This document shows positions 59,701-60,935 of a stretch of 64,000 bases of DNA, piece by piece; the stretch's first letter is position 1, and each line of letters starts with the position of its first letter. The translations under genes and the position numbers were made by a program. Source of the DNA: Hofstenia miamia (lineage: Eukaryota > Xenacoelomorpha > Acoela > Hofsteniidae); NCBI GenBank assembly GCA_900660155.1, contig CABFPE010000192.1, forward strand, positions 145,617 through 209,616, in the 5' to 3' direction. The notes below the pieces were generated by a model. That model ran no database searches, was not told the origin of the DNA, and saw only the letters and a list, made by a program, of their open reading frames with translations.

Positions 59701-60935
59701 GTGTGTTTGAATGACTTCTTTGGTCATATTCGCGATATGAGAGCGAGCGTTATCATGTTGATGTACAGGCACCGTTTTTCATCGCCAGTAATGATTGCAT
59801 AAAGAAATTGTTGCTTGTGCCCATGAGTTGAGCGGTGACGAGCAAGCAAACCAGCGGAGATTGTGGTTCGTTGATTTTTGTTGTTGTCGCGCGGAACCTA
59901 TGCTCCACACTTTTGAACTTTTCCCATAGAGTGAAGATGCTTCTCTATAGCAGTGTGAAAGTATCCCATTTTCTCTGCCAGTTCTCTTGTCGTTTAACGT
60001 GAATTTTCATGCAAAAGTTGGTTCCGTCGTTCTTCGTCAAGTTCAGTTGGGCGGCCAGAACGAGGTGCGTCTCTGAGTTCAAAATTTCCATTTTTGAACT
60101 TAGCATACCAGTCACGAGCAGTTCTTTCAGCTATGGCATTCTCTCCATACACAGCACCAATGTCACGAGCAGCTTTTGCGGCCTTTGAACCTTGATTAAA
60201 AGCAAAAAGGAGGAGGTATCGAAAATGCACATTTTTCTTAACTTGACATTCCATTTTGATGATCTGAAAATAAATAAACAGACATATTTAACTCGAAAAA
60301 AATAAGATAGATTAAATATAATTTAAAAACACAATGGATTTGAAAAACGGCGGGAACTTAGTTGCCAACCTAATATTGTATCTGATTTGTCATCTATATG
60401 CTTTGCAATTAAACTGGAAGTTATGCAATTAACATTTCATAAAATATTAGTTTTATAGAGTTAAAATTAAATTATATTTTTCAATTACTAATGTTTTAAT
60501 ATGCATTGTCATCACTTTTGTTATTAAATTCCTATTGGTAGTATTTCAAAAAATGATTCCGTATCTTCTAGGCAGTAAGGATTCAAAATATTTGGCAGTT
60601 GTTGTGCGGTGTAGTACTATGAAAATTTTAATGGAGCAAATATGGGATAATAATATATTGCAAGTAGTTTGTGGAGCAGAATTTTTTTGGGTGGTGTACG
60701 GGGGGGCAGATGTTAGCAAGTGGAAATGGGGCAGGGCACAAAGTCTGTGGAGTGGGGTAGAGCAGTTCATAAAAATCTGCCCACTTCCATCTCTAATACG
60801 AATGCGAACATTACCTAAATTAGCATTTAGATAAATATTAATAATCTAATTTTAGGCTTAAGCTTCAACCCGTTGACACCTCAAGTACTGGCATCCATAT
60901 CTGAAGACGGATTTCTAAAGCTATGGAATATTCTT
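1874..60935 (+). CDS. PWP1: PWP1 (periodic tryptophan protein 1) orthologue, partial gene, whole span
   Basis: PWP1 is a WD40 nucleolar protein involved in ribosome biogenesis. Exon translations read in the same order as animal PWP1. The pre-WD segment (DDLLISSSDNLLVVGK, then PLSIEWFNFN) resembles the vertebrate SDNLIVCG and [10 protein letters not shown] blocks. It is followed by GNFVAVGTVEPQIEVWNLD, ASGSADHKIGIWDLE, SGSYDK and ASISEDGFLKLWNIL, which are WD40 strands. All consecutive junctions listed below keep codon phase. Introns range from 42 bp (38170-38211) to about 22.5 kb (38318-60855), and two other genes lie inside them. One WD40 exon between 38317 and 60856 and the C-terminal exons are not seen. 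The 5' exons (1874-7048) join in phase but do not resemble the vertebrate N-terminus, so the start is uncertain. Confidence 0.85.
2311..2470. mobile_element. Palindromic PIF/Harbinger-like MITE
   Basis: Arms of about 45 bp read ccacagttagactagtgat at the left and their near-perfect reverse complement atcactagtctaaccgtgg at the right. Direct TTA trinucleotides at 2308-2310 and 2471-2473 fit the 3-bp target of PIF/Harbinger elements. There is no coding capacity. It lies in the intron after candidate exon A. Confidence 0.7.
3417..3467 (+). CDS. Candidate 51-nt exon (exon B)
   Basis: Flanked by tattttag and gtaatt, phase 0 on both sides. It encodes NPPPILLNSSDPVSFEQ. No domain is recognisable. 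It joins exon A and exon C without breaking frame. Confidence 0.45.
3902..4030 (+). CDS. Candidate exon (exon C)
   Basis: Acceptor ttgaatag, donor gtaagc, phase 0 in and 2 nt out. The reading begins YFPIISNSIAATLDN and ends in an ILMNIYIY stretch. No family is recognised. The 2-nt overhang is completed by the first base of the exon at 6888. Confidence 0.4.
4031..6887 (+). other. Intron between candidate exons C and D
   Basis: Mostly unassigned AT-rich DNA. It holds an imperfect ggctgg...ccagcc hairpin around 4231-4280 and a hAT-type terminus at 4830-4849. A GC-richer patch with short ORFs on both strands at 5720-6310 has no recognisable motif and is treated as old repeat. Confidence 0.4.
4830..4849 (-). 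repeat. Solitary hAT-type MITE terminus
   Basis: Read on the minus strand this begins cagtggatctcaacctgggg, close to the cagtggttctcaacctgggg terminus of many animal hAT MITEs. A matching second end and an 8-bp duplication were not found, so the copy is truncated or too old to bound. Confidence 0.4.
6888..7048 (+). CDS. PWP1: Candidate acidic exon (exon D), probable PWP1 N-terminal region
   Basis: Acceptor atatttag, donor gtatca; 161 nt, 1 nt in and 1 nt out. It encodes a strongly acidic segment (DDNLFEEEGEILSEEDILRR) ending NMLSMEKFGG. Acidic, low-similarity sequence precedes the WD40 domain in known PWP1 proteins, which fits, but homology is not demonstrable by eye. Confidence 0.5.
7578..7928 (+). 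mobile_element. Non-autonomous hAT derivative (family shared with 56229-56629)
   Basis: Termini caggattggcaa and ttttccaaccctg are imperfect inverted repeats. 8-bp flanks gaagtgat (7570-7577) and gaagtgaa (7929-7936) match at 7 of 8. The interior retains a hAT dimerisation fragment (TQTELRNRISHEKL) plus runs of TTTTAAAACA. It is a deletion derivative of an autonomous hAT. Confidence 0.8.
7937..8880 (-). mobile_element. Degraded hAT transposase remnant
   Basis: Several minus-strand frames carry hAT pieces in order: a MANNIPFSAGDS segment near 8650, then IVGTVDNSERSQQIEKT and LNFIAVLTDNAENMN near 8290-8420, the latter holding the second catalytic Asp context of hAT transposases (VVTDNAANM in relatives), then KAVDGLKTLLNVYREK near 8030. 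Multiple stops and frame changes mark it as long dead. Termini were not identified. Confidence 0.65.
9026..9099 (+). CDS. PWP1: PWP1 exon E
   Basis: Acceptor ctatttttag, donor gtttgt; 74 nt, 2 nt in, phase 0 out. It encodes VVDKLGNAYLENANESDEY and IIKDL and joins directly to exon F (DEDDSDADDLLI). The combined block resembles the LGLTVYGSNDQDPYVTLKD segment preceding SDNLIVCG in vertebrate PWP1. Confidence 0.65.
9554..10053. mobile_element. Terminal-inverted-repeat element with TA ends
   Basis: The left end tagtgccttgcgagc and right end gctcgcaaggccctac are inverted repeats flanked by TA, followed inward by more degenerate gctcg-rich subterminal sequence on both sides. An 8-bp duplication was not found, so Tc1/mariner-type TA targeting is more likely than hAT. 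The 96-codon minus-strand ORF inside has no recognisable domain. Confidence 0.5.
10133..10780. mobile_element. hAT MITE, copy 1 of the cagagatggaagtgggg family
   Basis: Ends near caccgatggaagtggg and ccgccccacttctatctctg with 8-bp flanks gtcgtgat (10125-10132) and gttgtgat (10781-10788), 7 of 8 identical. The interior is recognisably the same, in inverted order, as 59157-60795 minus its mariner (for example attttgaatccttactacct here and its complement near 60570). Non-coding. Confidence 0.85.
11700..12442. mobile_element. Old inverted-repeat element carrying a nested hAT MITE
   Basis: Left end gatgcggcgatttcaat and right end aaaatcgccgcacccta are inverted repeats; inner sequences near each end (gattcagaac, gaatcgattcat) also correspond. 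It is interrupted by the 11961-12355 element. Exact edges and target duplication are unclear. Confidence 0.5.
11961..12355. mobile_element. hAT MITE nested in older element
   Basis: Starts caggggtgtaaatgtgtaaa and ends tttcacacccttg. The 8-bp flanks ctcagaac (11953-11960) and ctcagagc (12356-12363) agree at 7 of 8. The interior has several imperfect copies of tatcgat/atcgata. No coding sequence. Confidence 0.8.
12839..13020. mobile_element. Short hAT MITE, caggggtgta family
   Basis: Ends gaggggtgtagtcg and agcactacacccctg are inverted repeats. Flanks tgtgtgac (12831-12838) and tttgtgac (13021-13028) match at 7 of 8. Related termini occur at 54329-54489. It lies about 145 bp upstream of a PWP1 exon. 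Confidence 0.8.
13165..13273 (+). CDS. PWP1: PWP1 exon F
   Basis: Acceptor gctgtgtag, donor gtgagt; phase 0 in, 1 nt out. It encodes DEDDSDADDLLISSSDNLLV and VGKVLEGGDVAEIDVH. The SDNLLVVGK core matches SDNLIVCGR of vertebrate PWP1. The exon is visibly GC-richer than its surroundings. The split codon is completed by the exon at 16970, giving VHLYNYDEEE. Confidence 0.85.
13704..13841. repeat. Short inverted-repeat element
   Basis: A perfect 12-bp terminal inverted repeat, aaggtggccact and agtggccacctt, encloses 114 bp. No clear target duplication was found, so the class is open. It could be a small MITE or a structured intronic palindrome. Confidence 0.5.
14437..14638. mobile_element. Short hAT MITE
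   Basis: Starts cagggttggcatg and ends tttgccaacactg. Flanks aagctaca (14429-14436) and cagctaaa (14639-14646) agree at 6 of 8, as expected of an old hAT insertion. Non-coding, 202 bp. Confidence 0.65.
15012..16885 (-). mobile_element. Old hAT transposon with transposase C-terminus
   Basis: Inverted termini tagggttctacgagacca and (reverse complement at the right) tagggttctgcaagacca. 8-bp flanks cttaattg (15004-15011) and cataattc (16886-16893) match at 6 of 8. The minus strand near 15190-15330 encodes a clear hAT dimerisation domain: VPTESAERSLSSLKHLKSNL then RSTMVEERSSNLALIYIN, of the type found in ZMYM1-like hAT transposases. Upstream, near 15690-15790, HKLEGGG and ERMVDKMKIDKLPGAS-like fragments appear in shifting frames. 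The transposase is broken. Confidence 0.8.
16970..17080 (+). CDS. PWP1: PWP1 exon G
   Basis: Acceptor tttattag, donor gtaact; 2 nt in, 1 nt out. It encodes YNYDEEENYSHHDYFLPSFP and LSIEWFNFNRDEPDSC, aligning with the vertebrate segment [30 protein letters not shown]. This is one of the strongest pieces of evidence for PWP1. Confidence 0.92.
18019..18590. mobile_element. hAT element whose interior is an assembly gap
   Basis: Left end cagacttgtcaacgagcc and right end ggctcgttgacaagtctg are perfect inverted repeats. Identical 8-bp duplications ttctcagg flank them (18011-18018 and 18591-18598). Positions 18046-18526 are 481 N. Next to the gap are four tandem ctcgg units (cggctcggctcggctcg). The gap size may be an estimate. 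Confidence 0.9.
18046..18526. other. Assembly gap (481 N)
   Basis: Run of N inside the hAT element. GC-rich tandem ctcgg repeats at its right edge could explain assembly failure. Confidence 0.98.
18700..19380 (+). mobile_element. Degraded hAT-family transposase fragment
   Basis: The plus-strand reading contains ETFEVMFPDSEIVVI, FVIAPFVKENIMYDISNQHF, SFKLDETITSEVQKHYEAYV, then after a stop YWSENQNHIQNRYCGSLSVR and HFLTEMYLDNSTVEL. This order and wording match hAT-like transposases in which a FxFDETT motif is followed by QKQ.DGYV, YCGSLFVGHC and LGMDGPNVN. Several stops and frame changes are present and the ends are not defined. Confidence 0.7.
19554..19660 (+). CDS. PWP1: PWP1 exon H (first WD40 blade region)
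   Basis: Acceptor ggtattttag, donor gtaaaa; 2 nt in, phase 0 out. It encodes GNFVAVGTVEPQIEVWNLDL then IEALEPTYKLGLPKSL, matching vertebrate [20 protein letters not shown] and SLEPVFTLG. The frame stays open past the donor for 15 codons, but splicing to 19713 restores the family reading. Confidence 0.95.
19713..19777 (+). CDS. PWP1: PWP1 exon I
   Basis: Preceded by a 52-bp intron (19661-19712) with acceptor tgacatttag; donor gtaact. It encodes NPDKLCGHKNAVVTLAWNEP and LG, corresponding to the family EGHTDAVLDLSWN segment (GH and W of a WD40 repeat). Ends with 2 nt completed by the exon 18 kb downstream. Confidence 0.88.
19871..21021. mobile_element. Pogo/Tigger-like inverted-repeat relic
   Basis: The left end cagtaaacactgattaactt and the reverse complement of the right end (cactatacaccagttaactt) are similar imperfect inverted repeats, resembling the cag...gattaact termini of pogo/Tigger elements. 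A TA follows the right end. It is interrupted by the hAT MITE at 20737-20880. No transposase was recognised. Confidence 0.45.
20737..20880. mobile_element. hAT MITE, cagtggcgcgtttagg family
   Basis: Starts cagtggcgcgtttagggg and ends taagcgtgcctctg, with perfect 8-bp duplications gttctctg (20729-20736 and 20881-20888). The interior is a shorter, inverted relative of 62673-62927 (shared aaaacagacgattgcatttt). Confidence 0.9.
21486..21655 (+). CDS. Unknown gene, exon a (start)
   Basis: ATG at 21486 (MTERGAPINNSATNEEGQRV), donor gtatgt at 21656, 2 nt out. It encodes a Cys cluster, RCTCKNCNCYD, that could bind metal. The frame is open four codons upstream without another ATG. Confidence 0.65.
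21486..27308 (+). CDS. Unknown multi-exon gene nested in PWP1 intron, whole span
   Basis: Twelve candidate exons, listed separately, join in consistent phase from ATG 21486. The product has a Cys cluster (IRCTCKNCNCYD) near residue 45, a basic/Ser stretch (RSQERSRNRSQFSD), a helical middle (EDILNNYRFAFMELRSYINV through EQAMKSIAICLLIR, DKIRLFVKHHF and ILQLSVQILQTLIINQEMLL), and a polar Ser/Asn-rich C-terminal part (ISGNGAINSSSSRGDASAVS). I do not recognise the family. Exons of 33-46 nt and introns of 42-150 bp are typical of the gene. The 3' end is unsettled: either a donor at 27309 or read-through to a nearby stop. Same-strand nesting inside PWP1 is notable; mis-joining of the assembly is an alternative. 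Confidence 0.7.
21754..22325. mobile_element. Pogo-like inverted-repeat relic in intron
   Basis: The left end cag...gctttagaacgaccatg and the complement of the right end cag...gctttataacgaccatt share about 20 matching bases, like the ataacgacc termini of pogo/Tigger MITEs. No matching target duplication was found. It fills most of the first intron of the unknown gene. Confidence 0.45.
22373..22473 (+). CDS. Unknown gene, exon b (3' boundary uncertain)
   Basis: Acceptor ttcacttag. In phase with exon a it reads SRNRSQFSDIIDGDITLLE and then VDGPPPTYPSCY followed by a stop just before the gtgttt donor at 22474. Two readings fit: an earlier GTAGAC donor after 22430 (phase 0 to exon c), or one extra C in the CCACCACCA run, in which case the frame continues VDGHHQRTRAAIRQ to the donor. 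The sequence alone does not decide. Confidence 0.5.
22592..22732 (+). CDS. Unknown gene, exon c
   Basis: 47 codons, phase 0 both sides, donor gtaact. PDNLEVGGAGTYDTTSRRTF then GIAPANLHRYSDEDILNNYR and FAFMELR. The acceptor tttgtgaag is weak. The exon is clearly GC-richer than the flanks and free of stops. Confidence 0.65.
22805..22888 (+). CDS. Unknown gene, exon d
   Basis: Acceptor atttcgtttag, donor gtttaa, 28 codons: SYINVDVLLRDEISHHRKLY then GVPQIRVQ. Charged, probably helical. Separated from exon c by a 72-bp intron. Confidence 0.7.
23021..23061 (+). CDS. Unknown gene, 41-nt exon e
   Basis: Strong polypyrimidine acceptor (ttttttttcag), donor gtattt. It encodes EQAMKSIAICLLI plus a split Arg codon completed at 23203. 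Confidence 0.65.
23203..23268 (+). CDS. Unknown gene, exon f
   Basis: Acceptor cattttaaag, donor gtaaat. It completes Arg and encodes GAIHISDKIRLFVKHHFTTT and P. Using the alternative AG two bases later introduces a stop, which supports this boundary. Confidence 0.6.
23364..23397 (+). CDS. Unknown gene, 34-nt micro-exon g
   Basis: Acceptor aataagtttag, donor gttaaa. It encodes K(split)LHTKILQLSVQ, phase 0 out. Tiny but bounded by good sites and in phase on both sides. Confidence 0.6.
23474..23514 (+). CDS. Unknown gene, 41-nt exon h
   Basis: Acceptor actattttcag, donor gtatag. It encodes ILQTLIINQEMLL and 2 nt of a Gly codon. The hydrophobic helix continues from exon g. Confidence 0.6.
23724..23751. 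repeat. Perfect 11-bp hairpin
   Basis: caaggagttct and agaactccttg are exact complements separated by 6 nt (aaatta). It lies in a 423-bp intron of the unknown gene, beside tacccgag-like GC-richer repeat debris. Function unknown. Confidence 0.5.
23938..23983 (+). CDS. Unknown gene, exon i
   Basis: Acceptor ttctatccag; completes Gly and encodes RARNRAGIKNENDRG before GTAAGT. The frame also stays open to about 24080 (VHPPVPGERVGKTG), so a longer exon with a later donor is possible. Confidence 0.55.
25789..26195. mobile_element. hAT MITE, cagtggcggatccaaa family
   Basis: Starts cagtggcggatccaaagg and ends tttctggatccgcctctg. Flanks gctacagc (25781-25788) and actacagc (26196-26203) agree at 7 of 8. 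Non-coding, 407 bp, inside the 3-kb intron between exons i and j of the unknown gene. The single end-like string cagtggcggatatg at 35840 may be a relative. Confidence 0.88.
26977..27009 (+). CDS. Unknown gene, 33-nt exon j
   Basis: Acceptor atatttag, donor gtaagt, phase 0 both sides. It encodes VPGPEWTINPN. Confidence 0.6.
27071..27224 (+). CDS. Unknown gene, exon k
   Basis: After a 61-bp intron; acceptor agaaattag, donor gtagtt. It encodes ANQPRHVAFQNTPEIISGNG, AINSSSSRGDASAVSSLVEH and TINTTDGSAQS: polar, Ser/Asn/Thr-rich and probably disordered. Confidence 0.65.
27267..27308 (+). CDS. Unknown gene, exon l (last one seen)
   Basis: After a 42-bp intron; acceptor tttattatag. It encodes DHVRRSPGLQEALE. 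A GTATAT donor follows, but the frame also runs 12 codons to a stop in the adjoining TA-rich tract, which holds an AATAAA at about 27325. It may therefore be the terminal exon. Confidence 0.55.
27366..27414. repeat. GC-rich hairpin in AT-rich surroundings
   Basis: cgggcgct-c-agtac pairs with gtact-c-agcgcccg around a loop of about 21 nt, giving 13 pairs with one C/C mismatch. It begins about 60 bp after the last exon of the unknown gene. Possible roles include a structured 3' UTR, a small RNA precursor or a MITE end. Confidence 0.5.
28026..28165 (+). repeat. 5' LTR of the Gypsy fossil
   Basis: Begins tgtcgtatatttattt and ends ggatcacaca; about 140 bp, with repeated ttatgtttataat units. Its partner is at 31096-31250. 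Confidence 0.75.
31096..31250 (+). repeat. 3' LTR of the Gypsy fossil
   Basis: Begins tgtggtatatttattt and ends ggatcacaca; slightly longer than the 5' copy owing to an extra gtcatgtttataat-type unit. AATAAA-like signal (gaataaagc) near 31209. Confidence 0.75.
32133..32164. repeat. (AT)n microsatellite
   Basis: Sixteen uninterrupted AT units. Confidence 0.95.
32677..32703. repeat. (AT)n microsatellite
   Basis: About thirteen AT units, a few hundred bases downstream of the LINE 3' end. Confidence 0.95.
32940..35420 (-). mobile_element. Non-LTR retrotransposon (LINE), internally deleted
   Basis: Read on the minus strand: a Cys-rich PHD-like finger (CNHCNDSCERNQSTQFCFQC near 35130-35190), then an APE-type endonuclease (FSNNINGLRNKFCDLDYYMD; DVIALQETKL; GGLAIYV; IVLLGDANQ; SYHFSIIL around 34385-35010). 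An RT-linker follows (KRHFGNLTKELIYLEIKRR; INSARGLSNIPNWF), then RT block 1 remnants (MTWKRAVITPVPKH; YRPIAVTS) at 33590-33690. The sequence then jumps to the RT C-terminal side (YKYLRLYIDDDLKWTTHVK; TITQRKLLRRPIRLLEF). The catalytic palm with the (F/Y)xDD box is absent, so the copy is dead. The architecture suggests a Jockey/CR1-like clade. A (TGTG)n-like tract near 32985-33010 marks the 3' end. The endonuclease and linker are in two frames. Confidence 0.85.
36097..36154. repeat. Two (TA)n tracts flanking a short spacer
   Basis: (TA)n at 36097-36123 and 36132-36154 separated by ttagaaac; immediately beside the Penelope-like element terminus. Confidence 0.95.
36150..37130 (-). mobile_element. 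Penelope-like element (RT C-terminus plus GIY-YIG endonuclease)
   Basis: Minus-strand reading: the C-terminal part of a Penelope-type reverse transcriptase (KLNFLDVTTTISESGYKISL; FRKITDTSLYIPAHSYCDPR; LKKNGYSLKIIKQCI, 36690-37046), then a linker rich in Lys, then a GIY-YIG nuclease (YKHDCEECKYSYIGETKRHF and ITRINEHLSGHLRSE, 36258-36611) with the Cys pair preceding YIGxTxR typical of these elements. The 5' part including the RT palm is missing, which is the usual truncation. A hammerhead-like motif and (TA)n tracts lie at its 3' edge. Not intact. Confidence 0.9.
36154..36185 (-). ncRNA. Hammerhead-ribozyme-like motif at Penelope-like element end
   Basis: On the minus strand ctgaaga is followed by a gattt/aaatc stem with a 3-nt loop and then gaaac, the arrangement of the conserved CUGANGA and GAAA boxes around stem II of hammerhead ribozymes. 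Penelope-like elements are known to carry such motifs in their terminal repeats. One extra base lies between box and stem, so activity is doubtful. Confidence 0.45.
38011..38169 (+). CDS. PWP1: PWP1 exon J (WD40 repeats)
   Basis: Acceptor taactttttag, donor gtacgt; 1 nt in, 2 nt out. It encodes KVLASGSADHKIGIWDLEQM, RAVCFLIEHSRQVSKVSWHK and LQPNVLASGSYD. These match vertebrate NVLASASADNTVILWDMSLG and SGSYDKSV. Two WD40 repeat boundaries (GSADH..IWDL and GSYDK) are present. Confidence 0.95.
38212..38317 (+). CDS. PWP1: PWP1 exon K
   Basis: Follows a 42-bp intron (38170-38211) with acceptor attgtgtttcag; donor gtaaca. It encodes AVHVTECRSDGATLKWKFDA then KVEDLCWTLSPYQMM, matching [20 protein letters not shown] and RVTWNHFSP of vertebrate PWP1. 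Phase 0 out. Confidence 0.93.
38416..38789. mobile_element. TA-flanked MITE, ccgtaaatcctcgtgtataagcc type
   Basis: The left end ccgtaatttctcgtgtataa and the complement of the right end ccgtaaatcctcgtgtataa are inverted repeats, each bordered by TA (38414-38415 and 38790-38791). 374 bp, non-coding, 98 bp downstream of PWP1 exon K. The TA target suggests a Tc1/mariner-type mobiliser. Confidence 0.75.
39308..39331. repeat. (CAA)n microsatellite
   Basis: Eight tandem CAA units. Confidence 0.95.
42425..43512. mobile_element. 1.1-kb non-autonomous hAT element
   Basis: Starts cagtggcgtgcagtacg and ends cttaatgcacgcctctg. Flanks tgttcagg (42417-42424) and tgttcaag (43513-43520) agree at 7 of 8. The interior includes a palindromic ccgcggtaagatttccgcgg around 43007-43030. 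No transposase fragment was recognised. Confidence 0.85.
43590..43800. repeat. Dispersed repeat, copy related to 46898-47105
   Basis: Shares with the other copy, in the same order, ggcgtgcc, tatcatg..gtgctttc.gatt, a tata.gcgtttaaa-like string and a ggc.gttta.ggtta string. Divergence is high and ends are undefined. Probably fragments of one old element. Confidence 0.4.
46898..47105. repeat. Dispersed repeat, copy related to 43590-43800
   Basis: Begins near tcattgaggcgtgccgtg; see the paired copy for shared blocks. GC-richer first 80 bp, then AT-rich. Class unknown, hAT-derived possible. Confidence 0.4.
47685..47980 (-). CDS. GPCR exon 4 (TM6, TM7, C-tail, stop)
   Basis: Acceptor aattactttag; 2 nt in. 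KLSNQRRIAFNVVIVGLSFV then LLRAPYCLVETLQMM (TM6), ILPVARFLNLLFYVSNPLVF (TM7) and a short tail REACKCLGEKICGR before TAA at 47687-47685. Two tail Cys could be palmitoylated. A GGTAACT overlapping the stop could be a donor, but no further exon was seen. Confidence 0.88.
47685..57943 (-). CDS. Rhodopsin-like GPCR, four exons, nested antisense in PWP1 intron
   Basis: Exons 57943-57712, 55681-55512, 52677-52419 and 47980-47685 join with matched phases (1, 0, 1). From the ATG at 57904 they give a product of about 305 residues with seven hydrophobic segments. TM1 has the conserved Asn (GISINTAILVML), TM2 the Asp (SASDVVFLVA), TM3 the Cys (DCIFFYLPSIF) and AICHPF in loop 2. TM7 has NP (YVSNPLVFW), followed by SSSFRRDMREACKCLG. 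Departures from class A: SCY replaces (D/E)RY, RAP replaces WxP in TM6, NPLVF replaces NPxxY, and TM4 Trp and TM5 Pro are missing. It may be a fast-evolving lineage-specific or chemosensory/peptide receptor; the ligand is unknown. An upstream non-coding or short coding exon is possible because a splice acceptor precedes 57943. Confidence 0.85.
48318..49644 (-). mobile_element. Degraded hAT transposon with GATTAATC-rich ends
   Basis: Minus strand near 48550-48640 encodes a hAT dimerisation motif (QVERLFNKPGYALFDYQNRL then LPLNLEIQIFLSPNKHMW), comparable to SERLFSKAG...RNRL in intact families. Candidate 8-bp flanks gatgtaat (48310-48317) and gttttaat (49645-49652) match at 6 of 8, with weak inverted ends taggcatc and ggatccctg. 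Both subterminal regions carry clusters of GATTAATC. Located in GPCR intron 3. Confidence 0.65.
49732..49833 (+). repeat. Degenerate telomere-like (CCTAAC/CCATAAC) tract
   Basis: About 100 bp rich in cctaacc, ccataac and ccctaacc units, including ccataaccataaccctaacc. Too degenerate for a functional telomere; an old interstitial telomeric-type repeat or a minisatellite. Confidence 0.55.
49971..50285. repeat. hAT-like repeat with gagccgagc ends
   Basis: Begins caggcttgacaacgag, like the terminus cagacttgtcaacgag of the element at 18019, followed by cgagccgagc; near 50230-50280 gagccaagccgagccg and acgagctgagc recur in the opposite half. No matching target duplication, so probably a truncated relative. 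Confidence 0.5.
50538..52215. mobile_element. Inverted-repeat element with ttaagg-rich termini, class unsettled
   Basis: gcgcacactgccgttaa at 50541 is repeated inverted as ttaacggcagtgtgcg near 50630 and as ttaacggcagtgtgagtgcg near 52163. Copies of gttaagg/ccttaac cluster near both outer ends. The interior has one 67-codon plus-strand ORF at 50901-51104 with a CxxC (YKCKYCFKTKFFEYKLALKK) but no known domain. It could be one 1.65-kb element with complex ends or two small MITEs. Confidence 0.45.
52419..52677 (-). CDS. GPCR exon 3 (TM4-TM5 and loop 3)
   Basis: Acceptor acattttag, donor gttagt; phase 0 in, 1 nt out. LFLASSLQTLLTLIFYFL completes TM4. GLVYAVILLLETFILITVCV forms TM5, then a basic/acidic third loop (NQLQRRLMIQALKQDKENSI). 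A second overlapping frame is open but does not match phase. Confidence 0.85.
54329..54489. mobile_element. hAT MITE, caggggtgta family
   Basis: Starts caggggtgtactcgag, ends taggagtacagccctg, with perfect 8-bp duplications attgcacg (54321-54328 and 54490-54497). Relative of 12839-13020. Lies in GPCR intron 2. Confidence 0.92.
55512..55681 (-). CDS. GPCR exon 2 (TM3 to start of TM4)
   Basis: Acceptor tttcatag, donor gtaaga; 2 nt in, phase 0 out. It encodes NLSLVWVVDCIFFYLPSIFC, QLVLLLKTASCYIAICHPFS and YKKIVTLTTIKIGIAI. The ionic-lock triad is SCY instead of (D/E)RY. Confidence 0.88.
56229..56629 (+). mobile_element. Non-autonomous hAT derivative (family of 7578-7928)
   Basis: Ends cagagattgcaa and tttttcaatcctg; flanks atcttatt (56221-56228) and atattatt (56630-56637) agree at 7 of 8. 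It keeps a hAT C-terminal fragment SSIERGFSIMGLTQMELRNR then LSYEKL, closer to an intact transposase than the 7578 copy. Lies in GPCR intron 1. Confidence 0.85.
57712..57943 (-). CDS. GPCR exon 1 (TM1-TM2)
   Basis: Donor gtaagt on the minus strand at 57711; acceptor-like ttgtttcag just before 57943. A likely start ATG is at 57904-57902 (MLKSIDDGAWMLGAILSCIG). TM1 then TM2 (NDLYLFFISASDVVFLVATH). If the start is that ATG, the N-terminus is only about ten residues. Confidence 0.85.
59157..60795. mobile_element. hAT MITE, copy 2 of the cagagatggaagtgggg family, split by a mariner
   Basis: Starts cagagatggaagtggggcag and ends tgcccacttccatctcta; flanks gtacgaat (59149-59156) and atacgaat (60796-60803) agree at 7 of 8. 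Removing the mariner leaves about 665 bp, matching copy 1 at 10133-10780. It ends about 60 bp before PWP1 exon M. Confidence 0.88.
59402..60373 (-). mobile_element. Mariner transposon with internal deletion
   Basis: 31-bp terminal inverted repeats with one mismatch (left ttgggttggcaactaagttc) flanked by TA (59400-59401 and 60374-60375). The transposase reads on the minus strand from ATG 60254 (MECQVKKNVHFRYLLLFAFN; RTARDWYAKFKNGNFELRDA; GRPTELDEERR). It stops early at 59994, where relatives read on into TTRELAEKM. TGDEKR (first Asp) is nearly adjacent to HQHDNARSH (second Asp) and PPYSPDLAPTDFHLF (third Asp). At 972 bp it is about 300 bp short of a typical mariner, and the loss lies between the first and second Asp. 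Confidence 0.95.
60856..60935 (+). CDS. PWP1: PWP1 exon M (late WD40 repeat)
   Basis: Acceptor ctaattttag, donor gtaagt; 2 nt in (completing Gly), phase 0 out. It encodes LSFNPLTPQVLASISEDGFL and KLWNIL, matching SGLDLSSQ...LVTASADKYVKIWDIL of vertebrate PWP1. Its required 1-nt partner exon upstream is not located. Confidence 0.92.

Larger units (their letters stand above)
38318..60855 (+). other. 22.5-kb PWP1 intron (or two introns) containing the GPCR gene
   Basis: The family has one more exon here, encoding the DDGFVYNLD...AHNDEIS region, which I could not find. Recognised contents: MITE 38416-38789, hAT 42425-43512, GPCR 47685-57943 with insertions, hAT and mariner 59157-60795. Spans 38790-42420, 43800-46890, 47105-47680 and 57950-59150 show nothing recognisable apart from short microsatellites and a purine-rich stretch at 39400-39900. 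Confidence 0.7.
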
